From positions 7,497,882-7,561,881 of the forward strand of contig NC_063066.1 of assembly GCF_018812025.1 (NCBI RefSeq): 64,000 nucleotides of DNA, in the 5' to 3' direction. Origin of the DNA: Megalobrama amblycephala (Eukaryota; Chordata; Actinopteri; Cypriniformes; Xenocyprididae). The notes beneath the pieces are model-generated. The model ran no database searches. It was given only the letters and a program-made list of their open reading frames with translations, and was not told the DNA's origin. The translations under genes and the position numbers were made by a program. Positions 1-11,156 of the stretch are shown piece by piece; position 1 is the first letter of the stretch, and each line of letters begins with the position of its first letter.

Positions 1-537
1 AGGATAGCTAGCTATACAGTACAATTTGCAAGCCTAACCTCAGCTTCCTAGTGGAGTAAGCAATTTCGCGTGACTTTACATCAACAATCATTCGGCTAAA
101 TTTGCTCAACTTACCGTGTTATCAGTCCCTGAAATTCAGATCCGCTGTAGCAAACAAACAGTTGAAGTGCTGAGGAAGATGCTGCATCTGCCTGTGAGTC
201 CCGCCAGTGAAAAAGGGATAATGCCAACTTATAAAATTTAAAATATTTAAGTTTGATGAACACACACCTGCCACATCGACAGCTGCTCTAATAAATTGTG
301 TATGTCAACTCACTTTTATAACATTTCTTGTACACAACAACCACATACAAATAACTACTCAAATAAATTGCAATAGTTTTACTTAAAATATATTGTTATA
401 TAAAAACTGATGTATTTTAAGTAAAGAGGAAGTATATTGATACTTTTTAGTGTAAAACAAATAAAATAAACTAGATTACAACTATTTAAAGTATATAAAA
501 TCTACTTTGTGGGTGTAGCACTTTTTACAGTGTACCA
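1..537. other. AT-rich stretch, no gene or named repeat seen
   Basis: No open frame of note and no repeat family that I can name. The second half is strongly AT-rich, and it ends at a TTTTTACAGTGTA string that resembles the terminus of the small MITE at 1028-1229, so an eroded relative may lie here. Confidence 0.5.
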
Positions 538-918
538 GCAAGTTAATTTCCTTTTTCAATGCCCAGAAAGCTAAAAACATATTTAAAACAGTTCATTTGA
601 ATACAGTGGTTCAACGTTAATGTTATGAAGCGATGAGAATACTTTTTGTACGCCAAAAAAAAAAAAAAAAACTTTAATCAACAATATCTAGTGATGGGCG
701 ATTTCAAAACACTGCTTTATGAAGCTTAGAAGCTTTATGAATCTTTTGTTTCGAATCAGAGCGCCAAAGTCACGTGATTTCAGTAAACGAGGCTTCGCGT
801 TTTATCAAAAATATCTTAATTTGTGTTCCGAAGATGAACAAAGGTCTTACGGGTGTGGATCGACATAAGGGTGAGTAATTAATGACAGAATTTTCATTTT
901 TGGTGAACTAACCATTTA
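538..918. mobile_element. Foldback element, family A, internally deleted copy
   Basis: The sequence matches family A, whose full copy is at 19036-19868. Part of the left arm is present (the subsegment with TTTAAAACAGTTCAT and AGTGATGGGCGATTTC). It jumps directly to the right-arm end, which has the complements of TCTGTCATTAATTACTCA and of the AGTTCACC terminus. The outer left terminus and most of the right arm are missing, so this is a rearranged, immobile copy. An A-run near 655-671 interrupts it. Family A has no coding capacity and would depend on a transposase supplied in trans. Confidence 0.8.
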
Positions 919-1027
919 AACAATTTGAGAAAACCAATTACCTAAAATGGTTTAAGTTAATCAAACTCAAAGTAATAAAGTTACTTAAGACTAAGCAAAA
1001 ACTAACATTGGTACAACAGAACAGGAG

Positions 1028-1229
1028 CACTGTAAAACTTAATAAGTTCAGAATACTCAAAACATTTGAGTATTAACATTTAACTCAATCATATTAAGTT
1101 CAGCTTACTAAAATAAAATTTTGAGTTCATGCTACTTTTTTCTATTAAAGTACAATGAACTTTCATTATTATTTGAGTGAAACAAACTCATTTCATTTAA
1201 TTAATTTCACTTTTCGGTTTTACAGTGTA
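1028..1229. mobile_element. Small MITE with CACTGTAAAAC termini
   Basis: It opens with CACTGTAAAAC and closes with the inverse, GTTTTACAGTG, about 200 bp apart. The inside is AT-rich with repeated TTGAGT/ACTCAA words. The same termini and interior style occur at 32385-32588. Short size, terminal inverted repeats and no ORF indicate a non-autonomous DNA transposon. The class is inferred from the termini only. Confidence 0.55.
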
Positions 1230-1923
1230 TTAAGCAAAACAACTGCACACATTTGATTAGTATGCACACACACAATTAGAATAAAGGACTGCAGAAAAGT
1301 TCTAAGGGAATATTGTCATGCTGCTCATACTGTACATGTCAAGACTAATAGATTCTCTGAGCCTCATTGGCTTGTGCTGCAGCTCAGAGAAACGAGTAAT
1401 TGAGAGCAAAGCATCTTGGTCAACAGAACTACTGTTCTTTTTAACTGCATGTTTGCCTCTGGCTGAACATACGTTTGTCCTCCAGATTCCCTTATTCAGA
1501 TATTAAAATGATTCGACAGAAAACACTGAGCAACTTGTGTGTTGTTTGGCAAAACCTTTTAAGCAAATATGTGTGTGTGGTTTTCTTGTTTGCTAATTTA
1601 TGATCTGTTTTTGCTCCCCATCAGCAGCCTGTTACTTGCTCTGGTTTTGATGAGCCATTCTGTCATCACTCCTCTGCCCTTCGTGGCATAATTAGTGCCT
1701 TCCCGATGTCTCTGGCCCATTAGATAGATAGAGAGCAATGAGAAGGAAAGAATTAAAGCGAGAGAGAATTGAAGATGAGAGTGACATCAAGTTGAAATAG
1801 AAACGATCTTTAAAGCCACCAAGTTCATTGTGAGATCTTATTGCTATGTATAATGTATCATAAGATGACTCACTCAGTTCTCAAATGTTGCTGGATGGTT
1901 ATAATTATGTGAAATTTCATCAT

Positions 1924-1975
1924 ATTGTATGGTACATTTATTTAAATGAAAATTTAAATAAATGTACCATACAAT
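1924..1975. repeat. Perfect 24-bp inverted repeat with 4-base loop
   Basis: Positions 1924-1947 and 1952-1975 are exact reverse complements separated by GAAA. It is AT-rich and could extrude as a hairpin. It matches no transposon end that I recognise. Confidence 0.85.
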
Positions 1976-2203
1976 GAAAAAAAATGAAAAGGTTTTTTTT
2001 TTTCATTCATTCATAATTTTTACACTTTAAATACATTTTGTCATTTAAAGAGTTGTAGGTACCAAAAACAGACCTGTTTTGCTAATTAAAAAAAAAAAAA
2101 ACATAATTCAATAAAATGCCCAAGTAATGAAAACCATAACCAGTACAAATGTAAGAATTTCTCCAATACAGTGTTGGATTAAAAATGTGTTGATGCGTTT
2201 CAA

Positions 2204-2217
2204 TTTATATCCTTTCT

Positions 2218-2250
<33 letters not shown>

Positions 2251-2427
2251 AAAGATTTATTTTTGGCATTTTTGCCTTTATTATGATAGGACAGTGATTA
2301 GACAGGAAGCGAAGTGGGAGAGTGTGAGGGGGACGGGATCGGGAAAGGACCACGAGCTGGGACTCAAACTCTGGTCGCCCGAAGCGCATTGGCGCTACAT
2401 GTCGGCGCGCTGCCCGTTTATATCCTT
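2204..2427 (-). mobile_element. tRNA-derived SINE with 11-bp target duplication
   Basis: Read on the minus strand, the element starts near 2416 with a tRNA-like head. The head has an A-box-like stretch (GGGCAGCGCGCCGACATG) and a B-box-like GAGTTTGAGTCCC. It then runs into a body and ends in a long A/G-rich tail, seen on the plus strand as the T/C-run at 2211-2250. Exact direct repeats TTTATATCCTT flank it at 2204-2214 and 2417-2427, the expected mark of LINE-assisted retroposition. Pol III box sequences plus tail plus duplication make the class secure. The family name is not assigned. Confidence 0.85.
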
Positions 2428-3772
2428 CCTTAAAACCGTGGTGTCATTAGAAAAAATATAACAGAAAATATATTAGAAAATATAATTAGAAAAATTGTCA
2501 TTAGAAAAATATAACATGGTGTGGACAAACCCACTGAGAATATAAACGCTCATAAGCTTTGAGCTTCATTTACACATGAAATATACAAAAGAACACAGCA
2601 TTAGACAAGATAGTTTGCATTGTCTAGCGACCGTATCCCTCAGAAACACAAGCAGACAGGGCACTGTTATTCTCTTCGCTTTTCATGCTAATGCATTTGG
2701 TTACCATGTTGGGGGTACATGAGAAATGTAAGTCTTGACCTGCTAAATTACCACAAATTAATATTCACAGCCCTGGGCTTTGCTAGATGAGGCAGTGAAT
2801 TAGACTAGAGAAATAAATGATTAACGCAGGGTTGATTTTCACATTTGGATACCTTGGGAGAGATTGGAGAACTACTTTTTTTTTTTCTTCTCTCAGTGCA
2901 TGTAAATTACCCTGTCCCAGTCTGTCCCCAGTAAAGCCGACTTGCTCATGAGCCATCATGTGTCGATTTGCTTTAGTTCTCAGTGATCATAAGTCTTTGC
3001 AAGTGACAGATTTAGGAATGTGTGGATGCACATGTTTTCTCTGGCAGATAGAGTGATACACTCATTTCATTTCCCTCAGGATCACTCTCCACCCCTAATC
3101 TCATATTCTGAACATTTCCATATGGTAATTTGTCCTAAGGTCTGACTCAGCAATATGTTCTCATAAACCATGTCAAATCCAGGAATATGAATTGCTGTTT
3201 GTCATGTGAGTATTTTTTTTTTAATCTTAATTTTATTTACTGTTACCTTTTAATGTGTATTACATTAGATAGCAACAAGTGATAACTAGCTAAAGCTATT
3301 ATAGGCTTATATGTGGTTTAGTCAGACATTATTTGATGCTCATTTATCTGATGTTGGTGCAAAAGACATTACAGTTGACAGGCGTAAGGATGATGTTCAA
3401 GTTTGGGATTAGGCGCAAAACATGATGTATAATACAGTATATGTATGCTTTGAACATGTCTGCTGTGCTTTTTTTTTTTTTTTTTTTGCTACCATTGCTA
3501 CCATTTTTTCATAAGCATAAGGTTAGATTGCTAAATGACAACAGAGTGAATTCAAACAAAGCATCTCACTACTCAAAGCAGCCACTGACATGCTCATCCA
3601 TTCATTCACTATGAAAATGCTTCCATTTTGCATGTTTGTAATTATTATTTATTATAAATTGTTATCAGTAAGAATTGTATTGAAAAGCTTAATTGAAAAA
3701 TTAACTTTAATAACTTAGTACTTGCTCTTTTACAGCCTTGCACTATAGGACAAGTGTGAGTTTATATTTTCT
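2428..3772. other. Non-repetitive AT-rich DNA
   Basis: I see no gene or named repeat, only T-runs near 2876-2887, 3211-3221 and 3471-3487. Small ORFs are of chance length. Confidence 0.5.
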
Positions 3773-4332
3773 AGGTCTGGGTTAAAAATAAGAACCGATA
3801 TCAATTCTTAAATTCCAAGAATCAATCTTTCAGTCTATGCTGTTTTAAGCTGATGACTGAAAGTTTGTAGCATACCTCCCATCCAATAAATCACAATAAG
3901 CTTTGTGCTTTGTTAGTGATATGAAAGAATGTCTCGTCTTTCAAATTCTGTCAGTTTTATTATAAAATTAAAACAATAAATACTGTTTGGTGCTCTTTAA
4001 TGTGGCATGACTGATTGCTGTATCTCATCAGTTCAAGTGAAGCAGCAGCGTGGACCACGTGATTTGATCTAGTTGCAGCATGAAATAAACATGAATGAAC
4101 ATCAGAAGGTATGTTCAAAGATACAGTGCAGCTTGCCGAATGTCTCATGTAATCACTCAATCACTGTTTTAACCGTAGAAAGACACCAACAAAACAGCGG
4201 TAACACTATACAATTTGGTCTCATTTGTTAAAATTAATGAATGTATTAACTAACAATGAGCAGTATATTTGTTACAGTATTTATTAATCTTTGTTAATTT
4301 TACAAATAAAAATCCAGCTGGTCATTGATTGT

Positions 4333-4677
4333 TGTCACAGGTGTTTTTGGTTTTGTGTTCGTGTTTTTGATTTCATGTCTTTTATTTTGTAGTTTGTTTC
4401 ATGTTGCTTGTTTGTGTCATGTTTCCCTTGCTCCTCATGTTCTCATTGGTTGGTTATAGTCATGTGGTTTTCAGTTCTGTTCTTTCATTGGTTCTCTTGT
4501 TCCTTGTGTCACTTCCCCATTGGTTGTCCTAGTCATGTGTTCTATCAGTTCTTGTATTTATAGCCATTGTCTTCCCCACGTTCCTTTGTCATGTATTATC
4601 AATGTAACCTGCTGTCGGTGAGTTGTCAAGTCAAGTCAAGTCAAGTCAAGTCAAGTCAAGTCAAAGTCAAAGTCAAA

Positions 4678-4709
<32 letters not shown>

Positions 4710-4836
4710 CAAAGTCAAGTCAAGTCAAGTCAAGTCAAGTCTCTGTTCATGTTCACGTCTGTATTTTGGATTATTGTCAATAAACTGCACTTGAGTTCTC
4801 ACTACGCTCACCTCCAGTGGACCCCTTTCTGTTACA
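4333..4836 (+). mobile_element. Solo LTR with 5-bp target duplication
   Basis: A 504-bp block begins TGTCACAGG and ends TGTTACA (TG...CA termini) and is flanked by ATTGT on both sides (4328-4332 and 4837-4841). Inside are three inverted CCAAT words (ATTGG at 4445, 4487 and 4519), a TATA-like TATTTATAG at 4555-4563 and an AATAAA signal at 4779-4784. That is the expected U3-R-U5 order on the plus strand. No internal retroelement genes are present, so this is a recombination product of a longer LTR element. A 5-bp duplication fits Gypsy or ERV types, and I cannot choose between them. Confidence 0.85.
4625..4740 (+). repeat. (TCAAG)n / (GGTCAA)n tandem array inside the LTR
   Basis: Consecutive TCAAG units pass into six-base AGTCAA and GGTCAA units, then back to TCAAG. 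The array lies between the TATA-like box and the AATAAA signal, that is, in the transcribed R/U5 part of the LTR. The mixed 5- and 6-base periods suggest slippage after insertion. Confidence 0.9.
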
Positions 4837-5268
4837 ATTGTTTACGTTAGTTCACAGTGCATTATCTAATGTTGACAAATACAACTTTTGATTTTAATAA
4901 TGTAAATGTTAGTATAATGTAAAAATTAGTAAATGTTGAAATTAACATTAACTAAGATTAATAAATGCTGCAGAAGTATTGTTAATTCCTAGTTCATGTT
5001 AACTAAAGGAGTTAAGTAGGCCTAATGTTAACTATTGAAACCTTATTTTGAAGTGTTACTAAAAAAAGCTTGTCACATGTTACATTAACCTCAGAATAGC
5101 CATTTCAAAAACTGCACGATATTGCATTGAGTCAATGCCCAACCCTGATATTTTCCATAGTATGATGAACATTTGAGCCCAATTGTGACAAAACGTATAT
5201 GTTAGAGAATCACTGATTGTTTGGTGATGGGGATGGTGGTCAATGTGAGATATGTCAGCCTGATATAG

Positions 5269-5306
5269 GTGTGTGTGCGTGCGTGCGTGCGTGCGTGCGT
5301 GCGTGT
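5269..5306 (+). repeat. (GTGC)n microsatellite
   Basis: Seven or so GTGC units within a longer GT-rich tract. The adjacent GTATGTGT is the target duplicated by the MITE that follows. Confidence 0.9.
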
Positions 5307-5314
5307 GTATGTGT

Positions 5315-5559
5315 TAGGGCTGCACGATATATCGCATGAGATTGTCACGCGCATTTCGTCAGTAAAGCCGGTTCATTATCGAAGGCGATTCATCTGCGAT
5401 ATGAACACGATATTGCGTGGCTTGTTAGTAAACTACGGCTCTGTCTATTAAATGCTGCTCCATTTGAAAGCAGGTGATGGCGATTTAGCGGTAATCAGGG
5501 AACCGGCTTTACTGACGAAATGCGCGTGACAATCACATGCGATATATCGTGCAGCCCTA
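5315..5559. mobile_element. hAT-type MITE, 60-bp TIRs, perfect 8-bp TSD
   Basis: The 245-bp element begins TAGGGCTGCACGATATATCG and ends with the inverse. The arms pair over 60 bases with one mismatch. GTATGTGT flanks both sides (5307-5314 and 5560-5567). An 8-bp duplication is characteristic of hAT transposons. There is no ORF, so it is non-autonomous. The near-identical arms and intact duplication suggest a fairly recent insertion, into a GT-rich microsatellite. Confidence 0.92.
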
Positions 5560-5583
5560 GTATGTGTGTATATTTGCAACTTG

Positions 5584-5828
5584 TATTCCCTATGTTATGG
5601 GGACCAAACGTCCTTGCAAGCAATACTAGTACATTTTGAACTTATAGGGACATTTTGGCCCCCATGAGGAAAACAGCTTATAAATTATACTATATGAAGT
5701 GTTATGAAAATCTAAAAAGGCAGAAAGTTTTCTGTGATGGGTAGATTTAGGGGTAGGGTTAGTGTTGGGGGATAGAATATACTGTACAAATCATTGTCTA
5801 TGGAAAGTCCCCATAAAACATGGAAACC

Positions 5829-5859
<31 letters not shown>

Positions 5860-5860
5860 A
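5584..5860. repeat. GT-microsatellite-linked interspersed repeat, copy 1
   Basis: A block with GTTATGGGGACCAAACGTCC, then GTGATGGGTAGATTTAGG, then a segment ending at GGAAAGTCCCCATAAAAC, running into (GT)n at about 5833-5860. The same order recurs at 56045-56320. It is a widespread fish repeat associated with (GT)n tracts. The transposition class is unknown to me. Confidence 0.75.
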
Positions 5861-5899
5861 GCCCCCTCACACGCACACATACATAGTGGTCTACCCACC

Positions 5900-7422
5900 A
5901 GTGGTTCATATGATTGATTACCCAATCTCTCTCTAGCCTCAGTTACACATTTAATAGCCCTCTGTTTATGAAGACATGGAGTTTGTGGCTGTACCTTGCA
6001 GATGCACAAATCATTTGTGTGTCTTACTTTTGGTCTACCTTATAGACTTCTCTGTATGGATTATTACATTCATATACCAACCCTTGAATTTACTGCTCTG
6101 TTTCTAAATGCACTTCCCAGTTCCATCTGCTGCCATGTTGACATATTTCCAACAGTCCTTATTTCTTCTTTATTTCTATGCAAGTGATTTACAAAGACCT
6201 TTTCACTATTAGTTTAATTATATATGGAAAAAAAGAGATATATCAGATTAGATCTCAGCTAACCACACTTAAAACATCAGCTTTAATTTAATTTGAAGAG
6301 TAGTATATAAAAAACCTTGTAGTTATATAGTGTTTTAAAAGATGTTATTTATGTGAGCAACTCGTTCACTTTGATATGTTTTCGAGACAAGTAATGTGAA
6401 TGAATCACTTTTTTTTTTTTTTTTCAATGAATCATTCTGTCTGTCTGTCTGAATGGTTTATTCATCTGGTTCTTAATTTCAGCTAACTGACTCAATAATT
6501 CACATGGAAAAGGAAAGATTTTTAGTGAATAGCATCTGTCTTTTCCTCACACAAATCTGTGATATGGCTTTAGAAGACTTTGAATATAGCACACAAGTTG
6601 TACCGGCCACTTTTATAGTACATTTCATGGTGCTTTTCCATCACTTTTGACACTTGAAAGCTTCAGTCCCCATGCATTGTTACTACATGGAGAAGAGCGG
6701 CCAGCAGAGCCAGCAATATTTCCTTTTGCCTCCCACAGAGAGAGAGAGAAAGAGAAACATCTCTAAGTGAATTATTCCTTTAAAATGCAAATTGTAAAAA
6801 TAAAATAAAAATATTACTAAGAAAAGAAAAGAACAGAACAGAACATTATCTATTCATAAGGAGATTGTGGTTCATAGGTTAATACTAAAGACTATTTGTG
6901 CTCTGCTAAATAGGGCATTTTGCAGTCATCCCCGCCCCCCTTCCCCCTTCCCTGAACAGCATGTTCCATTCCTAATCTTGCCAGGACCAACCAGACCAGG
7001 ACAAAAAAGCCCTCTGACTTACCCCCAAAAAAAAAAATCACAGCTCTGCTGCCAGCACATGCGACCTGGAGTTTGAACTCAGAGTCATTACGCTCACTAT
7101 CCTATTTTCCATCCATACCTCTCTCTCTCTCTTCTCTCCCTCTCCCTCCCTCTCCCTCTCCCAAATGTTTAATGATAAAAGTTCAATTTTGAAATGCTCA
7201 CTCTGGGTTTCAGATTGTATTATCTCGTTATTTAGAGTCAGAGCCGTATTTATCACAGGCTGCTGTATCTCTCCGTAAATATCTGCAAAACAGCCAATGT
7301 ACAAGGTTGCCAAATCAGGCCCCTGAGGATTAGCAGCAGCTCTCTGTGAGACAGCAGGTGCACCCAGCACACGGCTCCAGAGACAATGCTTTGGCAGGAC
7401 GGTCTACCTGCTATGTTCCCCG

Positions 7423-7453
<31 letters not shown>

Positions 7454-7810
7454 ACCTGCTCCCTCCTGTTCCAGAACTGCCATTCAGCCAGGTGGCTTCA
7501 GTAGGGGACAGTATGTCTCTGCCTGAATGTCTGCTAAAACAGCTGGGTTAAAGAAACTACAGAGGTACAGAGTTTGCTTTTGAAACAACTAATAGTGCAT
7601 CACCAAATGGCAAAGTAATTTAGAAATATAATACATTCAAGCAATATCACACAAGCAATTTTCTGAATTGCATTTATAATTTGAATCACATTATTAAATG
7701 TATGTTTTTCTATGGCAACCACAAATAGTAGTAAAGCAAAAAAATAAATGAAAGCATTTTTTTTTTTAACTGTAGACAATAAATAATGTTCAAATTTATT
7801 TATTGTAAAT
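5900..7810. other. Mostly non-repetitive DNA with CT-rich tracts
   Basis: No gene is recognised. Pyrimidine tracts (CTCTCT) occur at about 7111-7160 and 7425-7453. Their complement reads as Arg/Glu-rich pseudo-peptides, which are not coding evidence. Confidence 0.5.
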
Positions 7811-7813
7811 AAA

Positions 7814-8505
7814 CACTCACTGGCCACTTTATTAGGTACACCTAGTTCCGGGTTGGACCCGCTTTCGCCTTAATTAAGAACTGCCTTAATTCTTCATGGC
7901 TTAGATTCAACAAGCTGGAAACATTCCTCATTTTGGTCCATAGTGACATGATAGCATCACGCAGTTGCTACAGATTTGTCTGCTGCACATCCATGATGAA
8001 TCTCGCGTTCCACCACATCCCAAATGTGCCCTATTGGATTGAGATCTGTTAACTGTGGAGGCCATTTGAGTATAGTGAACTCATTATCATGTTCAAGATA
8101 CCAGTTTGAGATGATTTGAGCTTTGTGATGGTGCGTTATCCTGCTGGAAGTAGCCTTCAGAAGATGGTACACTGTGGTCATAAAGGGCAGGTAAACATAC
8201 TCGGGCAGGCTTTGGTGTTTAAACAATGCTCAGTAGGGGCTCAGAGTGTGCCAAGAAAATATCCCCCACACACCTGAACTGCTGATGCAAGGCAGGATGG
8301 TTCCATGCTTTTGTGTTATTTGCGCCAAATCCTGACCCTACCATCTGAATGTCGCAGCAGAAATTGAGATTCATCAGACCAGGCAAAGTTTTTCCAATCT
8401 TCTATTGTCCAATTTTGGTGTTTCCTGTTCTTAGCTGACATGAGTGGCACCCTGTGTGGTCTTCTGCTGCTGTAGCCCATCTGCTTCAAGTTCGACATAT
8501 ATAAA
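7814..8505 (-). pseudogene. Dead Tc1-like transposase and its 3' terminus
   Basis: The minus strand encodes separated transposase pieces. At about 8498-8316 there is an N-to-middle part with NWTIEDWKNFAWSDESQF. At about 8226-7957 there is a C-terminal part with WPPQLTDLNPIGHIW. The second catalytic Asp survives only in another frame (FQQDNAP, near 8125-8145), so there is at least one frameshift besides the stop after the first piece. The position normally held by the last catalytic Glu (NPIEH) is Gly. At the 3' side the terminal repeat CACTGGCCACTTTATTAGG begins at 7818. The 5' terminus is missing; it abuts the MITE at 8506. Tc1 elements move by a DDE cut-and-paste reaction at TA. This copy cannot. 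Confidence 0.85.
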
Positions 8506-8936
8506 GAACTTTAGGACCCACGTTAATATTAGAAAAGCTTTCCAGCGCTGGAGAAACCTAAGAGGGAAGGCCTGAAATCGGACGCAGAGGTTGCATTGTT
8601 TCTGCTCCATATGTGGGTAACACTGATTTTGATTCACAGAACCAAGATATGCTGTTGTTGTGATGGAGCTGGTGTGCTGCTGAAGACTAACAACGAACTC
8701 TTGCTTGTATGTATATACTGTTCATTTTTCGTTCATCATTTTCGCTTTATTTTTCATAAAGTGTTATTTTGCATTGCTTCAGCTATGATAAAGAGACATC
8801 CATGTATTGCAAGTTTGTGTATTTTGGGGGTGGAGCAATGAAGGGAGGGGTGTGCTTCTTTTGAGTAGGGGTGTGTTTGTTTGGGTTGATTTCAAATATC
8901 AACAGTGTTTCTCAGAAATTGCTTACTGCACCATTA
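8506..8936. mobile_element. MITE ending in a GCAGTAAGC-type terminus, truncated
   Basis: The right end (GAAATTGCTTACTGCACC, near 8915-8932) and the preceding block (GGGTGTGTTTGTTTGGGTTG) match a cyprinid MITE family also represented at about 32790-32992. The left end is lost at the junction with the Tc1-like relic, and the terminal TTAA has decayed to ATTATT. No coding role. The 81-codon frame across it is incidental. Confidence 0.6.
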
Positions 8937-10209
8937 TTACACTCTGTAAAACATACAGTGATCGTGATGACATTATCTGACATTTGTGAAGAAGGCCAAT
9001 TCTGTATAGTTGTCCAGAATTTAACCACAAACGGCAGCACATGGAAAGCTCAGCCCCATGAGCAGAAAGTGTATGTTTGTGTAAAACACTGTTCACAAAT
9101 GATTTAGCAATGTTTACTGTATACTGTATGTGCTAAAGCACATAGGTCGAGATGATCATGCTAATGCAGTTCCCATAACCACATGTGGAATAATGGTATA
9201 TGTTCACATGATGTTAGTAAGACCTGATGCTCTCACTGTATGAAGATTTGAGCATTACAAATGTGTTACAGTGTCTGCCTCACTGCTTTTTGCAATGATA
9301 GCAGAGATTACCTGCAGTCTTATAATGTGATCTGAGCTCTGCTAGATCCACCAATGATATTTCAATTCCTAGAATGTGGACCATTCATCATATTAGATAT
9401 AAAATTCATTGGAAACTGAGGAAAATCTGCCTCTTGGGGCATGAAGAAATTTATATTTCCAGAAATTCTAAAGCTACACACTTACAGACCTGACGTGACA
9501 TGCAATATAGGCTTTACAGAGCGCTGCATATGCCACATGTTTGGAGTCATTTGAAATGATGAATGTGCACAGGAATAGATTGAATCTTAGTGGTAGTGCT
9601 GATTTATATGGTGTGGAGGCCATAGTCTCATTTAAGTGCCATCAATATACCTTTTATATTGAGAGCAATTAGGTTAGCCCACTGCTCTTCATGGTTTCAT
9701 CCCCAGCTGCATGATTCCCCTGTCCACCAGCATTTTCAAAAGGTCCATGTTGCATTCAGATCTTGTAGAGATAAGTGGGCCCTGAGGGGTTAATGTCCAT
9801 TTCAAAATGTGCCTGTATGCCATAGGTTATTCTCCATTTTATATAATTAATATCTCTCTGAGCTCTGCTGTTATTTCTCTACCATTATCCTTCCTCCTCA
9901 CATTAAACATTTCCCAATAGATTGAATGTCTTTTTGAGATTGATGATCGGTATTGATTTGAGTCTGCCTGTATCCTTACAAAGCGTACAGATCTATATTG
10001 AGAAGAGGACACAAGTTTTCCTCTTAAAGCATTGTGAAAGCATAATGACTTTTTTTTTTTAAACCCTATATTTTTCAGTAATTATGAATGCTTATTTGGA
10101 TAAATAATAAACAAATAATACAACATAAATATTACCCATTAACCAAATTTAATCAATCAGTCAATCACACAGTTCCATATATAGGTTAAAGTATCTGAGG
10201 ACTAAGTTG
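8937..10209. other. Non-repetitive intergenic or intronic DNA
   Basis: No ORF with recognisable content and no repeat family that I can name. It has normal base composition and is one of the longer repeat-free islands in the window. Confidence 0.5.
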
Positions 10210-11156
10210 TTAAAGGGATAGTTCACCCAAAAATGAATTTTTTCCCATGATTTTCTTACCCTTAAGCCATCCTAAGAGTATATGACTATCTTCTTTCAGA
10301 TGAACACAATCAGAGTTATATTAAAAAATATCCTTGTTCTTCCATGCTTTATAATGGTAGCGAAGGGGGCTTGAGATTTTGAAGCCAAAAAAGTGCATCC
10401 GTCCATTATAAACATAATCCACACGGCTCCAGGGGTTTAATAAAGGCCTTCTGAAACAAAGCGATGGGTTTTTGTAAGAAAAAAATATCCATATTTAAAA
10501 CTTTATAAACTATAATAACCGGCTTCTGACAGATGGCCGTACACATTGATTTAAGGCAAAAGAGTAACCTCTGACCTGATGCATGACGTATTGACGAACA
10601 AGGAAGCGCAGAGGATACAGCAAAACAAACACTGGTCACAAGTTAGAAGTCTAAAACAAGAATTTTTAAAGAGAAATGTCACAGGATTTCAATACAAGAA
10701 AAGTAGAGCTTGAGTTTGTTGCCCAGCCATATTAGTCTGAACCGTGAGAGGCGTCTAAGCTTAGGCTACTATTCTAACGTCATTCATCGCATCAGAGGTC
10801 ACTCTTCCGCCACAGCTCGATGCATACGGCCATCTGCCGGAAGCTAGTTATTATAGTTTAAAAAGTTTTAAATATGGATATTTAAAACTTATTTAAAATA
10901 ACCCATTGTTTCGCTTCAGAAGGCCTTTATTAACCCCCTGGAGCCGTATGGATTACTTTTATGATAGATGGATGTGCTTTTTTGGGCTTTAAAATCTCAC
11001 ACCCCCTTCACTACCATTATCAAGCTTGGAAGAGCAAGGATATATTGTAATATAACCCAGATTGTGTTTGTCTGAAAGAAAATAGTCATATACACCTGGC
11101 CTGAGGGTAAATAAATGATGGGATAACTTCCATTTTTGGGTAAACTATCCCTGTTT
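10210..11156. mobile_element. Foldback element, family C, copy 1
   Basis: It opens TTAAAGGGATAGTTCACCC and closes with a diverged inverse (GGGTAAACTATCCCTGTT). Arms of roughly 350-400 bp pair through shared words such as AGAAGGCCTTTATTAA and CAATCAGAGTTATATT. The centre (about 10600-10790) is an unpaired loop. Copy 2 is at 39820-40864. No transposase is present. Confidence 0.85.

Larger units (their letters stand above)
4196..5064. mobile_element. MITE with GGTAACACT termini, split by an LTR
   Basis: The left end reads GGTAACACTATACAATTTGG. The right end near 5041-5063 is its inverse with a few changes, giving a terminal inverted repeat of about 24 bp. The interior is the AT-rich TTAACTAATGTTAAC-type sequence seen again at 54230-54420. 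A solo LTR (4333-4836) sits inside it. No coding capacity. Confidence 0.75.
3773..5150. mobile_element. Probable hAT-like MITE, outermost layer of a nest
   Basis: The left edge (GGTCTGGGTTAAAAATA followed by AGAATCAATC words) and the right edge (GTCAATGCCCAACCCTG) resemble the two ends of a common fish hAT MITE that starts with a GGGTTGGG-type terminus. Between them lie the GGTAACACT MITE (4196-5064) and the solo LTR. The termini are diverged, and I see no target duplication, so the outer layer is less certain than the inner two. Confidence 0.45.
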
